Shown: piece after piece, positions 8,257 to 21,740 of the stretch | How positions within the stretch are numbered: the first letter of the stretch is position 1 | Layout: every line of letters begins with the position of its first letter | Assembly: GCA_029239415.1 (NCBI GenBank) | Contig: JAQZAY010000010.1 | Location: forward strand, 1-28,506 | DNA: 28,506 nt | Direction: 5' to 3' | From: Pseudomonas sp. | GTDB lineage: Bacteria > Pseudomonadota > Gammaproteobacteria > Pseudomonadales > Pseudomonadaceae | Translations under genes and position numbers: made by a program | The notes under the pieces: model-generated | The model's database searches: none | Seen by the model: the letters and a program-made list of their open reading frames with translations, nothing else | What the model was told of the DNA's origin: nothing

Positions 8257-9228
8257 TTGCACGCACCCATTCCCGTCACAGTGCTCAGCGGCTTCCTGGG
8301 AGCCGGCAAGACAACCCTGCTGCGACATCTGCTCAAGGCCGAACACGGCCTGAAGATCGCGGTGATCGAGAACGAGTTCAGCGATGCCGGCATCGACACC
8401 CAGCTGCTGGGCGAGGAGCCCGTGCAGGTAATGACCCTGGCCAATGGCTGCGTGTGCTGCAGCATCCACACCGACCTGACCAAGGCCCTGTTTCTCCTGC
8501 TCGAGCGCCTGGATGCTGGCGAGATCGCGTTCGACCGCCTGGTGATCGAGTGTACCGGCCTGGCCGATCCGGCGCCGGTCGCGCAAACCTTCTTCATCGA
8601 GGAAGAGCTGCGCGATCGCTACATCCTCGACGGCATCATCACCCTGGTCGACGCCGCCCACGCCGACCAGCACCTGGCCCAGGCCATTGCCCAGGCCCAG
8701 GTGGGTTTCGCCGACCGCCTGCTGCTCAGCAAGACCGACCTGGTCGAGCCTGCCGCCGTCGACGCCTTGACCGAGCGCCTGACCCGCATCAACCGCCGCG
8801 CCGCGATCCGGGTAGTCGAGCATGGGCGTATCGACCTGGCCGAACTGCTCGACGTGCGCGGCTTCAACCTCAACGACGACCTCGGCGCCAGCCTCGCGCC
8901 GACCCTGCGCCCGCTGCGGGCGACCGCTACCCCCGATCGCATCTCCAGCCTGGTCCTGCGCACCCACACCCCACTGGACATCGACCGCCTCAGCGACTTC
9001 ATGAACGAACTGCTCGAAGCCCATGGCAAGCAATTGCTGCGCTACAAGGGCGTGCTCAACATCGCCGGCGAAGACCGCCGCCTGGTGTTCCAGGGCGTGC
9101 TGAAGCTCTATGGGTTCGACTGGGACAGCGAATGGGCGGAGGGGGAGGTGCGCGAGAGTGTGATGGTGTTCATTGCGGATGAATTGCCCGAGGAGAAAAT
9201 CCGGGCGGGATTTGAGGCGTTGCTGTGA
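8257..9228 (+). CDS. yjiA: COG0523 / CobW-family GTPase, YjiA type (TTG start)
   Basis: This is a G3E-class GTPase of the metal-chaperone superfamily. YjiA itself binds Zn, Co or Ni in vitro, and its client is not firmly known. The 323-residue product shows Walker A GFLGAGKT at 12-19, the metal-binding CxCC motif GCVCC at 64-68, Walker B-type ECTGLADP, and SKTDLV in the NKxD position. The CobW C-terminal domain comes last. E. coli YjiA has 318 residues. The start is a TTG at 8257 with CAGGAG 9 nt ahead. The first residues HAPIPVTVLSGFLGAG match the family N-terminus, whereas the longer frame from 8191 would translate the upstream palindrome. It follows cstA-ybdD and may be partly cotranscribed through the hairpin. 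Confidence 0.92.
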   Translation: MHAPIPVTVLSGFLGAGKTTLLRHLLKAEHGLKIAVIENEFSDAGIDTQLLGEEPVQVMTLANGCVCCSIHTDLTKALFLLLERLDAGEIAFDRLVIECTGLADPAPVAQTFFIEEELRDRYILDGIITLVDAAHADQHLAQAIAQAQVGFADRLLLSKTDLVEPAAVDALTERLTRINRRAAIRVVEHGRIDLAELLDVRGFNLNDDLGASLAPTLRPLRATATPDRISSLVLRTHTPLDIDRLSDFMNELLEAHGKQLLRYKGVLNIAGEDRRLVFQGVLKLYGFDWDSEWAEGEVRESVMVFIADELPEEKIRAGFEALL

Positions 9229-9298
9229 CCAGGTGATGTTTTTGGGGGCACTGCTCTACCTGTGGGTTCTCTAATGGCATGCCCTTCCAAAGCCACAA

Positions 9299-9323
9299 AA
9301 AAGCCCGGCACTAGGCCGGGCTT
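9299..9323 (-). terminator. Rho-independent terminator of glyA
   Basis: AAGCCCGGC (9301-9309) pairs with GCCGGGCTT (9315-9323) around a 5-nt loop. On the minus strand the stem is followed by a run of six T, just after the glyA stop at 9346. It could also serve the yjiA transcript from the plus side, where the tail CTTCTTC is weaker. Confidence 0.9.
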
Positions 9324-9345
9324 CTTCAAATCAGGCGATCGCCAA

Positions 9346-10599
<1,254 letters not shown>

Positions 10600-10719
10600 G
10601 GCGGTCCTCAAGGATCGGGCTGAAAAGGGGGCATTCTACCCCATCGCTCGAGGGCTGGCATATGAAACGGCGTCATGTCGCGGACCAATGGGGCTCATGG
10701 GCAGGCGCAAGCGGCTGCG

Positions 10720-13700
10720 CTAGCCAAGCATGAACAAGGTCTCGTTGCTGAACTGCGCCTCGAACTGGCTGGCGGGCATGGGGCGGCCGAACAGGTAGCC
10801 TTGCACCTCGTCGCAGCCGTGCTCGCGCAGGAACTCCAGTTGCTCATGGGTCTCGACGCCTTCGGCGATCACCGCAAGGTTCAGGCTGTGGGCCATGGCG
10901 ATGATCGCCCGGGCGATCTGGGCGTCCTGTTCGCCTTCGGGCAGGCCGTCGACGAAGGTACGGTCGATCTTGAGCACGTCGATCGGGAACTGCTTGAGGT
11001 AGTTGAGCGACGAGTAGCCGGTGCCAAAGTCGTCGACCGCGATGCTCAGGCCCAGGTTCTTCAAGCTGTCGAGAATCTGCATGGCCTTGTCGACCTCGCG
11101 CATCAGGATGCTTTCGGTCAGCTCGAGCTCGAGGCAGGCCGGCGATAGCCCTGTCTCGTCGAGAATGGTGGCGATGCGGGTACCCAGGTGGCCGTCCGAG
11201 AACTGCCGCGCCGAAATGTTCACCGAGACCTTGGGCACCCTCACCTTGTCCCGGTGCCACGCCTTGAGCTGGCGGCTGGCTTCACGCAGCACCCAGTCGC
11301 CGACGTCGACCACCAGGCCAAGCTCTTCGATCACCGGGATGAAGTCGCCCGGCGGCACCAGCCCGCGGCGCGGGTGACGCCAGCGCAGCAGGGCCTCTGC
11401 GCCGGTCAGGCGCTTGCCGTCGCCGCTGAACTGCGGCTGGTAGTAAAGCACGAACTCATCCTGCTCCAGGGCATGGCGCAGGTCGCTTTCCAGTTCCAGG
11501 CGCTCCAGGGCGCTGGCGTTCATGTCGGCCTGGTAGAACTGGAAGTTGTTCTTGCCACGTTCCTTGGCGTGGTACATCGCCGTGTCGGCGTTCTTCATCA
11601 GTTGGCTCAGCTCGCTGCCATCCTGAGGGCTGAGCGCGATGCCGATACTGGCGGTGACGAAGAACTCGCGGTTTTCCAGCACGAACGGGCGCACCAACCT
11701 GGCAAGGATGTTCTCGGCCACATGGATCGCGCGGTTCAGCGCCATCTCCCGCGAGGCGCGCGGCTGCAGCAACAGGGTGAATTCGTCGCCACCCATGCGC
11801 GCCACGGTGTCGTCGTCATCGACGCAGTCGAGCAGGCGCTCGGCCATGTCCTTGAGCATGCGGTCGCCCGCGGCATGGCCGAGCGAATCGTTGATCGGCT
11901 TGAAGCGGTCCAGGTCGAGGAACATCAGCACCACCCACGAGCTGTTGCGCTCGGCCTGTTGCAGCGCCGTATAGAGCCGGTCCTGGAACAGCGTGCGGTT
12001 GGGCAGGTGGGTCAGGGCATCATAGTAGGCCAGGCGGTGGATGCGCTGCTCGCTGGCCTTGCGCTCGCTGATATCGGTGAAGAAGCACACATAGCTTGCC
12101 AGGTCGCCTTCATCGTCGAGCACCGCGTTGATGCCGACCCAGGCCGGGTAGTGCTCGCCGCTGCGCCGCTTGAGCCAGACCTCGCCCTCCCAGGTGCCGC
12201 GCTGGTTCAGCTGCTTGAGCACGTAGCGCAGGTGCGCCTGCTGCTGGTCGTCGACGATCAGCATGCTGGGGAACTGGTCGAGTACATCGCTCACGGCATG
12301 CCCGCTGACTCGACTGAAGGCCTCGTTGGCCTGGACGATGTAGCCCGCGGGATCGGTGATCAGGATCGCCGAAGTGGAGTGCTCGAACACGGTCGCGGCC
12401 ATGCGCAGGTCTTTCTCCGCGCGGCGCTGCTGACTGATGTCGCGTCCAACGCCAAGCAGGCCTTCGAATCGTTCCTGGTCGTCCCATACCAGCACCAGGC
12501 GCAGCTCGATGGGGATCTTGCGGCCATCGGCACGCAGGCAGTCGAACATGAATGGCTGGGTCGGCATCTGGCTGCGCAGCTGCGCCAGTTGCTGGCTGTC
12601 GCCCAGCACTCCCTGCAACCGCTCCAGCAGTTGGTAGAGACCGCTGAGCTGCGCCGGATTGGCGACGGTCGATTGCCAGCCATGCTTGAAGATCCAGTCG
12701 GCACTGTACCCCAGGACCGCCTGCACGGAAGGGCTGACGTAGTCGAGCTGCAGCTGGTTGTCGGTGGAGAAGATCACGTCGCTGATGCTTTCGGCGAGCA
12801 TGCGGTAGCGCTGCTCGCTGTCGCGCAGCGATTCACTGGAGGCGATCTGCACGGTCACGTCCTTGCCCACGCCGACGACGCGGGTCACCAGCCCCCCGGC
12901 ATCGCGGGTCAGCACCTGCTCGCGGATGTCGTACCAGCGCCAACTGCCATCGTGGTGACGGAACCGTAGCTGGCAATGCAGCGCCTGGCTGTGGCCGGTA
13001 TCGCGTTGCTGCTGGCGCAGCAGTCGGTATTGCTCGGCATCCTCGGGGTGCAGCAGCAGTTCCCAGAAACGGTCGCCCATCTGCGCCAGCTCGCCACGGT
13101 CGTAGCCCAGGGTCTGGCCGAGGTGACGGTTGCTGAAAATCATGCGCTGGCTCTGCACGTCCTGCACATACAGTTGGTCGGGCACGGTGCGCACCACGTC
13201 CGACCAGAAACTCTCGCGTTCGAGCAGGGACAGCTCGACCTGCTTGCGGCTGGTGATATCGCTGATGCTCAGGATCACCGCCTGGAAGTCGCGACGCTGC
13301 TGGGGCAGGCGCACCATCAGCCACAGGTGCAGGTCGCTGCCGTTCGGCGCGCTCAGGCGGACCTCCAGTTCCAGTTGCGCACGTTGACCAAGCAGTGCGT
13401 CGATCAGTTGCATCCCCACGTTGTCGCGACCCTCGACGCTGCCCTGGATCAGGCGTTGCCAGGCGTCCTGGTTGCCGTCGACGTCGAGCAGTTGCCGTGC
13501 CATCTGGTTGATCTCGGTGATCTTCATCTCCATCAGCAGCGAGTGGCGCAGGGCAGGATCAAGGGCCAGGCTCTGCTTGAGCGCGGCGCGGTTGCGCAGG
13601 TGATGGCGCTCGAGCTGGCCCGGCAGGCTGGAGAGGTCGAGCACGCACAGGGCGACGCCCGTGCCCTCGAAGATTTCCTGGTAGCGCCGGCGGTCTTCCT

Positions 13701-14556
13701 GCAGCGCCTGCTGGCGGCGCCGCATGTTGATCAAGGCCAGCACCGGCAGTAGCGCGCAGATCAGCACCAGCAAGCATTTGCCGAGCAGCGCCGGCAGCAG
13801 CTGCCGGCGTACCTGGCCTGCGTCGAACAGCCCACGCACCTGCCAGCTGCTGTTGTCGATGTGGGCCAGCAGCACGCTCTGCAACGGCTCGCTGGCGGCC
13901 CGGCCCGGCACATGGCGGCCAATGACCTGGCCGCTACGGATGTTTTCCAGCTGCCAGTGCGGCCGGGCGGGGCCATCGAGGTGACGGGTGAGTTCCTGAT
14001 AATGCTCGGCGGACAGTTGCAACAGCCAGAAACCCGGGTGTTGCTCGCCTGGCTGGCGCAGCAGCAGATGGATGCTGCGGTTGTCGGGCGAATTGCCATA
14101 GAAGTAGGCGCTGCCGCGATTGCGCTGCAGGTACTCGTCAACCAGCGGGAATGCCGACCCGCCTGGCTGGCTGTCGGCAAGCGTCCGGCCATCGGCATCC
14201 AGCCAGATCAGGCGCTGGAGCGTAGGCATCTGGCCCTGCAAGGCCTGCAACACGCCCGGCAGCGCCGATGGCGCCAGAGGTTTGACGTGGAGCTGGAGCA
14301 GATTGAGCGCCTGCTGGGCCTTGAGCGCCATGTTCAGGTTGAGGTGATCAGCCAGCTCAGCCGTCGCGTCCACGCTATGGCGTCGCAGGTCGGCCTGGGT
14401 ATGACGGAACTGGGCGACCAATTGCCACAGCAGCAAAGCCAGCAGAATCAGGGCGAGCAGGGCCAGCGCGCCCTTCAGGGAACCGCGCAGGGGGGCGGAC
14501 GGGTTGCGGGCGGCGCGCCCTGTTCGCAGGAGCGGTGGCAATGAGAGATTGGTCAA
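10720..14556 (-). CDS. morA: MorA: membrane PAS-GGDEF-EAL c-di-GMP cyclase/phosphodiesterase (TTG start)
   Basis: MorA makes and degrades c-di-GMP and controls flagellar timing and biofilm formation in Pseudomonas. The 1278-residue product has TM1 at about 26-49, a periplasmic sensor region to about 255, TM2 at about 258-278, and PAS-type modules from about 290 to 840. The GGDEF domain has MGGDEF at 921-926, and the EAL domain has EALLRWRHP from 1054, NISARQF, ELTES, DDFGTG at 1175-1180, KIDRTF, EGVET and QGYLFGRP. All catalytic motifs of both domains look intact. The inhibitory RxxD ahead of GGDEF reads DxxD, so product inhibition is probably missing. The TTG at 14556 is chosen because AGGA stands 7 nt upstream. 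The longer ATG frame from 14736 adds 60 low-complexity residues over the divergent promoter. Confidence 0.93.
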   Translation of the reverse strand: MTNLSLPPLLRTGRAARNPSAPLRGSLKGALALLALILLALLLWQLVAQFRHTQADLRRHSVDATAELADHLNLNMALKAQQALNLLQLHVKPLAPSALPGVLQALQGQMPTLQRLIWLDADGRTLADSQPGGSAFPLVDEYLQRNRGSAYFYGNSPDNRSIHLLLRQPGEQHPGFWLLQLSAEHYQELTRHLDGPARPHWQLENIRSGQVIGRHVPGRAASEPLQSVLLAHIDNSSWQVRGLFDAGQVRRQLLPALLGKCLLVLICALLPVLALINMRRRQQALQEDRRRYQEIFEGTGVALCVLDLSSLPGQLERHHLRNRAALKQSLALDPALRHSLLMEMKITEINQMARQLLDVDGNQDAWQRLIQGSVEGRDNVGMQLIDALLGQRAQLELEVRLSAPNGSDLHLWLMVRLPQQRRDFQAVILSISDITSRKQVELSLLERESFWSDVVRTVPDQLYVQDVQSQRMIFSNRHLGQTLGYDRGELAQMGDRFWELLLHPEDAEQYRLLRQQQRDTGHSQALHCQLRFRHHDGSWRWYDIREQVLTRDAGGLVTRVVGVGKDVTVQIASSESLRDSEQRYRMLAESISDVIFSTDNQLQLDYVSPSVQAVLGYSADWIFKHGWQSTVANPAQLSGLYQLLERLQGVLGDSQQLAQLRSQMPTQPFMFDCLRADGRKIPIELRLVLVWDDQERFEGLLGVGRDISQQRRAEKDLRMAATVFEHSTSAILITDPAGYIVQANEAFSRVSGHAVSDVLDQFPSMLIVDDQQQAHLRYVLKQLNQRGTWEGEVWLKRRSGEHYPAWVGINAVLDDEGDLASYVCFFTDISERKASEQRIHRLAYYDALTHLPNRTLFQDRLYTALQQAERNSSWVVLMFLDLDRFKPINDSLGHAAGDRMLKDMAERLLDCVDDDDTVARMGGDEFTLLLQPRASREMALNRAIHVAENILARLVRPFVLENREFFVTASIGIALSPQDGSELSQLMKNADTAMYHAKERGKNNFQFYQADMNASALERLELESDLRHALEQDEFVLYYQPQFSGDGKRLTGAEALLRWRHPRRGLVPPGDFIPVIEELGLVVDVGDWVLREASRQLKAWHRDKVRVPKVSVNISARQFSDGHLGTRIATILDETGLSPACLELELTESILMREVDKAMQILDSLKNLGLSIAVDDFGTGYSSLNYLKQFPIDVLKIDRTFVDGLPEGEQDAQIARAIIAMAHSLNLAVIAEGVETHEQLEFLREHGCDEVQGYLFGRPMPASQFEAQFSNETLFMLG

Positions 14557-14761
14557 GCTTTGGTCCTGCGATAGGGCTGGCGATGGCAGGGTTGAACCGA
14601 ATGCATGTGTCGTGCCGATATAAGCCCGGCGAACGAAGCGGGCTAGCATGCCCGCAAACGTGGCAGAGTGCCAGCGCCATGCGCATCCGCCAGTCGGCAT
14701 CATCGGGCAACCTGTGCGAAAATACGGCTGCTTCATTTATACGCTCTGGAGATGCAAGGTT
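14557..14761. other. Divergent promoter region between morA and the small unknown gene
   Basis: This 205-bp gap must drive both genes. On the plus strand TTTATACG (14737-14743) is a possible -10 about 20 nt before the TTG start at 14762. I see no strong -35 on either strand and no clear operator, only that the gap is more AT-rich near 14720-14790 than its neighbours. Confidence 0.35.
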
Positions 14762-15082
14762 TTGGTAATCCACTATTCCACCAACGGCAGCGACTCGGCC
14801 TGCGGTCGCAACAGTCAGTCCCTGGCCAGCACAGCGCAGGCCGCCGAGGTTTCCTGCAAGTCCTGCCAGCGTTCGCTGGCCAAGCCCGATGGCGCCGCCG
14901 CCCCGATGGGCGTGCGCAAGAGCCCATCGTTGGCCGAGCTGCGCACAGCCAGGCAAAAGCCTGCCGGCAAGCCTGCCCAGGCGAGCGCCTATTGCGCCAG
15001 GACCAGCTGGCGCGAGCGCCTGTCCGCGCAGTCCGATCGCTGCCGCCTGCCACGTGGGATGGCCAGGCAGTCCCACGTCTGA
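14762..15082 (+). CDS. Small conserved hypothetical with three N-terminal cysteines (TTG start)
   Basis: I do not recognise a named family. The 106-residue product starts VIHYSTNGSDSACGR after the initiator and has C14, C35 and C38 (the last pair as CKSC). It then has a basic C-terminal half containing SLAELR, WRERL and RLPRG and ends SHV. The C-x20-C-x2-C arrangement with adjacent polar residues could hold a metal, but one more ligand would be needed (the histidine in VIHY is a candidate). The start is a TTG with GGAG 10 nt upstream; the frame upstream to 14648 overlaps the morA promoter region and looks non-coding. No signal peptide or membrane segment is present. It lies divergent to morA and 211 bp ahead of ettA. 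Confidence 0.7.
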   Translation: MVIHYSTNGSDSACGRNSQSLASTAQAAEVSCKSCQRSLAKPDGAAAPMGVRKSPSLAELRTARQKPAGKPAQASAYCARTSWRERLSAQSDRCRLPRGMARQSHV

Positions 15083-15154
15083 GCCTGCTGGCGCCGAGCC
15101 GGGTTCCCGGCACGGCCTGCCATCTGCCCATCTGCGCAATGCCGCGTCTTGGCG

Positions 15155-15160
15155 TAGAAT
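15155..15160 (+). promoter_or_regulatory. Candidate -10 element for ettA
   Basis: TAGAAT lies 134 nt ahead of the ettA TTG, in the sequence GGCGTAGAATGG. No convincing -35 is present at 16-18 bp. It implies a leader of about 125 nt. A GCCGGG-TT-CCCGGC inverted repeat just upstream may mark the end of the preceding small gene. Confidence 0.35.
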
Positions 15161-15293
15161 GGTCGCCTTTGTTCAATGACACCCCGTAAACCCATCGCCC
15201 GATCAGCCGGCATGTCATCGGCAGGTGCTGTTGCAGCGCCCGCCGCGGTTTTTCGTCGATGTCTTTACCCCATATCTGATAGAGGGCTTGGTT

Positions 15294-16961
<1,668 letters not shown>

Positions 16962-16981
16962 GCCGGTTTTCCATGCACAGG

Positions 16982-17008
16982 AATGGGGCCCCTCGCGGCC
17001 CCATTTTT
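16982..17008 (+). terminator. Rho-independent terminator of ettA
   Basis: ATGGGGCC (16983-16990) pairs with GGCCCCAT (16997-17004) around a 6-nt loop and is followed by TTTT. It lies 21 nt after the ettA stop. Confidence 0.92.
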
Positions 17009-17080
17009 GTGCCTGGTTCACCCAGTCTCCCTCGAGAATCTTGGTATACAGTTACATAAATGCACCAGAAAATTTCATAA

Positions 17081-19008
<1,928 letters not shown>

Positions 19009-19080
19009 GAAAGGTCTCCTTTTGCAGGAGACCACCGTGGACGCCTAGCGGTTGCAAAGATTTCAGCCTTGCAGCGAGGC

Positions 19081-20934
19081 TCAGTAGTGGTACCACTTCA
19101 ACTCCAGCATCACCTCGTTCTGCGCGCTCGCCAGGTGGCTGAACTCGCGCTTGGCACTCAGACGGATACCCAGGTCGCGGGAAACTTCCCACTGCTGGTT
19201 GAGGCTGATGCTGCGGCGCACTTCGCCGTTGGTGAAGTAGTCCCCCTTGGCTTCCAGGCTCAGGTTGCCCAGGCCGTTGCGCCACAGCACGCCAGTGTCG
19301 AACCCGGCCGCCGGGGCGATGAACTGGGCGAAATCGTTGTGGTGTTCGACGCGCACGGTGCCCAGGGCAAACCCGAGCAGGCCGTCGGCCAGTTCCCAGG
19401 TGCCGCCAGCGCCGCCGTTGACATGACTGACCAACACCTCGTCGCCATGCTTGCCGGGGACTCGCTCAAGGCCACCCGCCACCTGCCACGACCAGGGTTG
19501 CAACAGTTCGTTGCGCGGGGTGAGCGAGCGGATGGTCGCCAGGTCCAGGCGCTGCACCTGCCAGTCGTTGCCTTCGTACTGGCGCAGCTTGAGTTGCAGG
19601 ATCTCGATCTGCGCGCCCAGCGGGAAGCCGTAGGCGTTGTCATTCAGGTCGTGATAGGCCATGCGCAGGCCGTACTCGGCAAAGGCACGGTCTTCGCGGG
19701 TACCCACGCCCAGCTGCCAGGTACGTGACTGATGGCCGTCTTCGGGTAGCCCCGGGCGCTCGATGTCCAGGGCAGGCGGCGGGTTACGGTTGATTGCCCG
19801 CAGCAGCTCGAAGCTGCGCCTGGCACGCTCGGGATCGCGTTCCTGGCCGGTAGCGCGGTAACGCTCCAGGCGAAACGCCGCGTCCTGCACCAGTGCCTGC
19901 CGGTCCCGGGCAAGAGCCGTGAACTCGGGGTCCTGCAGCTTGGCGGTGTCGGCGCTCAGGGCCAGCACCTGCTGTTGCTCGGCGCCATCGAGGGGTTCGG
20001 CGCGGGCCAGCAACTCTCGCTCGCGCGAGGGGCGGTAACGGGTGCTCTCGACAAGACCTGCCTGCTTGACGGCCTTGACCGTGTCGGTGGGGATGGCGGT
20101 CAGCGGGAACTGCGAGGTCAGGTCCAGGCTGGGGCGCGCCACCTGCAGCAGTTCGAGCAGGCGGTAGGAGCAGTTCTCGTCGAAGAAGAAGTAGTCGAAC
20201 TGGACCTGCTTGAGTTCCCAGACATGCTCGACCATGCGCCCGGTCTCCTCGGGCGTCAGGTTCAGCTGGTATTCCCACAGGTCGCGGTTTTCCAGGCTGC
20301 GGTATTCGGAAAGCTTTTCCTGGTAGGGCACCATCGCGAACAGGCCGGGATAGCCGCCCATCAGGCCCTTCCAGGCATACAGGATGCTGTTGTCGCTGCC
20401 CTCGACATAGGCGCCGAAGTTGATCGCGTAGCTGAGCAGCGAGGTTTCATCGCGCTTGGCCGCGGCCTGGTCGATACGCAGCAGGGTATGACCGAACATC
20501 GAGGATGGACTGTTCAGGTAGGCCGCGGGAAACACCAGCACGGCGCTGTCGGGCGAGACATCCTGGTACCAGCGCTTGTACTCCTGGCAGTCCGGCTGCG
20601 GCAAGTCGGTCAGCTGCAATTGCCCGCGCAACCAGCGGGTTCGCGCTGGATAGACGCACTGGGCATGCTTGTCGCCCAGGCTTGCCGGGGCATAGAGGGC
20701 ATCCAGGGTGGCGCGCAGTTCGCGGTCGGGATGATGGGCACCGTCGGCCGCCAGGAAAAAGCGTGGGTCGTCGACATAGCTGCGCCAGCCACCGAGCTTG
20801 CCGCTTTCGTAATGGCCGATGGCGATCCAGTAGCGGTCGGCGGCCAATTGTTGCAGGCGCGTGGCGTCCGGCTGCTGGGCAGCATGAAGCGGGGCGCTGG
20901 CACACAGCGCCAGGCAGGCAAGGCGTTTGAGCAT
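19081..20934 (-). CDS. DUF4105 envelope protein: signal peptide, His/Cys domain and C-terminal beta-barrel
   Basis: The 617-residue product starts with a Sec signal (MLKRLACLALCASAPLHA, cleavage before AQ). The Lnb/DUF4105 domain spans about 110-290, with SSMFGHTLLRI carrying H149 and DENCSYRLLELL carrying C255. This is the spacing of a possible thiol-hydrolase-like pair. A helical middle follows (about 290-400), then alternating-strand sequence to the end with aromatic-rich strands. The last residues, ELKWYHY, fit an outer-membrane beta-barrel C-terminus. The function is unknown. The ATG at 20934 gives the natural signal; a TTG at 20943 is possible, and neither has a strong ribosome-binding site. 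It lies between the DUF3015 gene upstream and the Gre-like gene downstream, all on the minus strand. Confidence 0.85.
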   Translation of the reverse strand: MLKRLACLALCASAPLHAAQQPDATRLQQLAADRYWIAIGHYESGKLGGWRSYVDDPRFFLAADGAHHPDRELRATLDALYAPASLGDKHAQCVYPARTRWLRGQLQLTDLPQPDCQEYKRWYQDVSPDSAVLVFPAAYLNSPSSMFGHTLLRIDQAAAKRDETSLLSYAINFGAYVEGSDNSILYAWKGLMGGYPGLFAMVPYQEKLSEYRSLENRDLWEYQLNLTPEETGRMVEHVWELKQVQFDYFFFDENCSYRLLELLQVARPSLDLTSQFPLTAIPTDTVKAVKQAGLVESTRYRPSRERELLARAEPLDGAEQQQVLALSADTAKLQDPEFTALARDRQALVQDAAFRLERYRATGQERDPERARRSFELLRAINRNPPPALDIERPGLPEDGHQSRTWQLGVGTREDRAFAEYGLRMAYHDLNDNAYGFPLGAQIEILQLKLRQYEGNDWQVQRLDLATIRSLTPRNELLQPWSWQVAGGLERVPGKHGDEVLVSHVNGGAGGTWELADGLLGFALGTVRVEHHNDFAQFIAPAAGFDTGVLWRNGLGNLSLEAKGDYFTNGEVRRSISLNQQWEVSRDLGIRLSAKREFSHLASAQNEVMLELKWYHY

Positions 20935-20980
20935 ATCGGGCAACTACGTCTGAATGATGCCGGGAGAAGGGAAGGCAATA

Positions 20981-21002
20981 CCCTGCCCCGGTGGGGGCAG
21001 GG
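20981..21002 (-). terminator. GC-rich hairpin between the DUF3015 and DUF4105 genes
   Basis: CCCTGCCCC (20981-20989) and GGGGCAGGG (20994-21002) form a perfect 9-bp stem with a 4-nt loop, 11 nt after the DUF3015 stop. The minus-strand tail TATTGCCTTCCC is a poor U-tract, so it may be a partial terminator or processing stop inside an operon. Confidence 0.6.
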
Positions 21003-21012
21003 CGGGCCGGAC

Positions 21013-21501
21013 TCAAGCCTGGGTGGCGTACTTGGCCAGGCGCGGGTCGTTTTTCAGGACGGCGAGGGTGTTGCCGTGGACGTCTTCGGCAGTCACGTCT
21101 GCGCTGTTGAAGATTTCCTGGAAGTGCTGGTGAGTGACGGCGGCGAAGTGCGCGCGGTCTTCAGGGGCCACGCCGAGGACCACGGCGTAGGTGGTCAAGG
21201 CTTCGCCCTGGCCCTTGGCCATGTCTTCGGAAAGCTCGTTCATCATGCCGTTCATGGCGAACCAGGATTTGCCACCGTAGGTCAGGGATGCGTTGGTCGA
21301 GCAGCCGTTGGTGCCGGAGGTCATGCCGAAGGTGGCGTTGCCGGAGGTGCCGTTGGTGGTGGAAGCGAGGAAGTGGGCCGGCGTGCCGCGCTGGCCCTCG
21401 AACAGCATGTTGCCCCAGCCGCAGTCCGGGCCGCCTGGCGCCTGGGCCATTGCGTTCAGGGAGACCGCGGTGAACAGAGTACCCAGAAGAATCCGTTTCA
21501 T
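21013..21501 (-). CDS. DUF3015 secreted protein
   Basis: This is a 162-residue exported protein of unknown function. The signal peptide MKRILLGTLFTAVSLNAMAQA ends near residue 20. The mature part has DCGWGNMLFEGQ with C27, and GTSGNATFGMTSGTNGCS with C67, both hallmarks of the DUF3015 family. The two cysteines could form a disulfide in the periplasm. The C-terminal half is helical and acidic (MMNELSEDMAKGQGEAL, VTHQHFQEIF). The ATG at 21501 follows AGAGAAC; upstream extension to 21741 would fuse the signal to unrelated sequence. It is the first gene of a same-strand run with the DUF4105 and Gre-like genes. Confidence 0.85.
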   Translation of the reverse strand: MKRILLGTLFTAVSLNAMAQAPGGPDCGWGNMLFEGQRGTPAHFLASTTNGTSGNATFGMTSGTNGCSTNASLTYGGKSWFAMNGMMNELSEDMAKGQGEALTTYAVVLGVAPEDRAHFAAVTHQHFQEIFNSADVTAEDVHGNTLAVLKNDPRLAKYATQA

Positions 21502-21599
21502 AGCTTTGTTCTCTTTTTCGAAGTACAAGGTCAGGGTTTCTGGCGATGCCGCTGCCAGGTCGGGGATGCATTGCACCCACCCGCGCAGCTTGGAGTTTA

Positions 21600-21623
21600 G
21601 GCACGATCCAAAGGTTGCGTGCC
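21600..21623. promoter_or_regulatory. Inverted repeat in the DUF3015 / LonB-like divergent promoter region
   Basis: GGCACG (21600-21605) and CGTGCC (21618-21623) are exact inverted repeats 12 nt apart, about 99 bp from the DUF3015 start and 118 bp from the protease start. The arm spacing suits a dimeric regulator on one DNA face, but I cannot name one. Confidence 0.4.
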
Positions 21624-21676
21624 TGATTGCGAAAAATTGCATGAATCGGCGAAGTGCCTGCATTGGCCTCGGCCTC

Positions 21677-21706
21677 TTGCAACGCGCGCCAAGGCGGCGC
21701 CAGAAT
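21677..21706 (+). promoter_or_regulatory. Candidate sigma-70 promoter of the LonB-like protease gene
   Basis: TTGCAA (21677-21682) and CAGAAT (21701-21706) stand 18 bp apart. They would give a leader of about 28 nt to the ATG at 21741. The match is moderate. Confidence 0.4.
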
Positions 21707-21740
21707 GCCGACATCTGCCCCGCCGAAGTAAGGAAGCCCA

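Noticed and set aside
8257..9228. Start of the YjiA-like GTPase at 8191
   Set aside because: It would translate the perfect palindrome into the N-terminus and lacks a ribosome-binding site; TTG 8257 matches the family.
11188..12969. 593-codon plus-strand open frame opposite morA
   Set aside because: It is antisense of morA with low-complexity composition; the minus-strand PAS-GGDEF-EAL protein is unambiguous.
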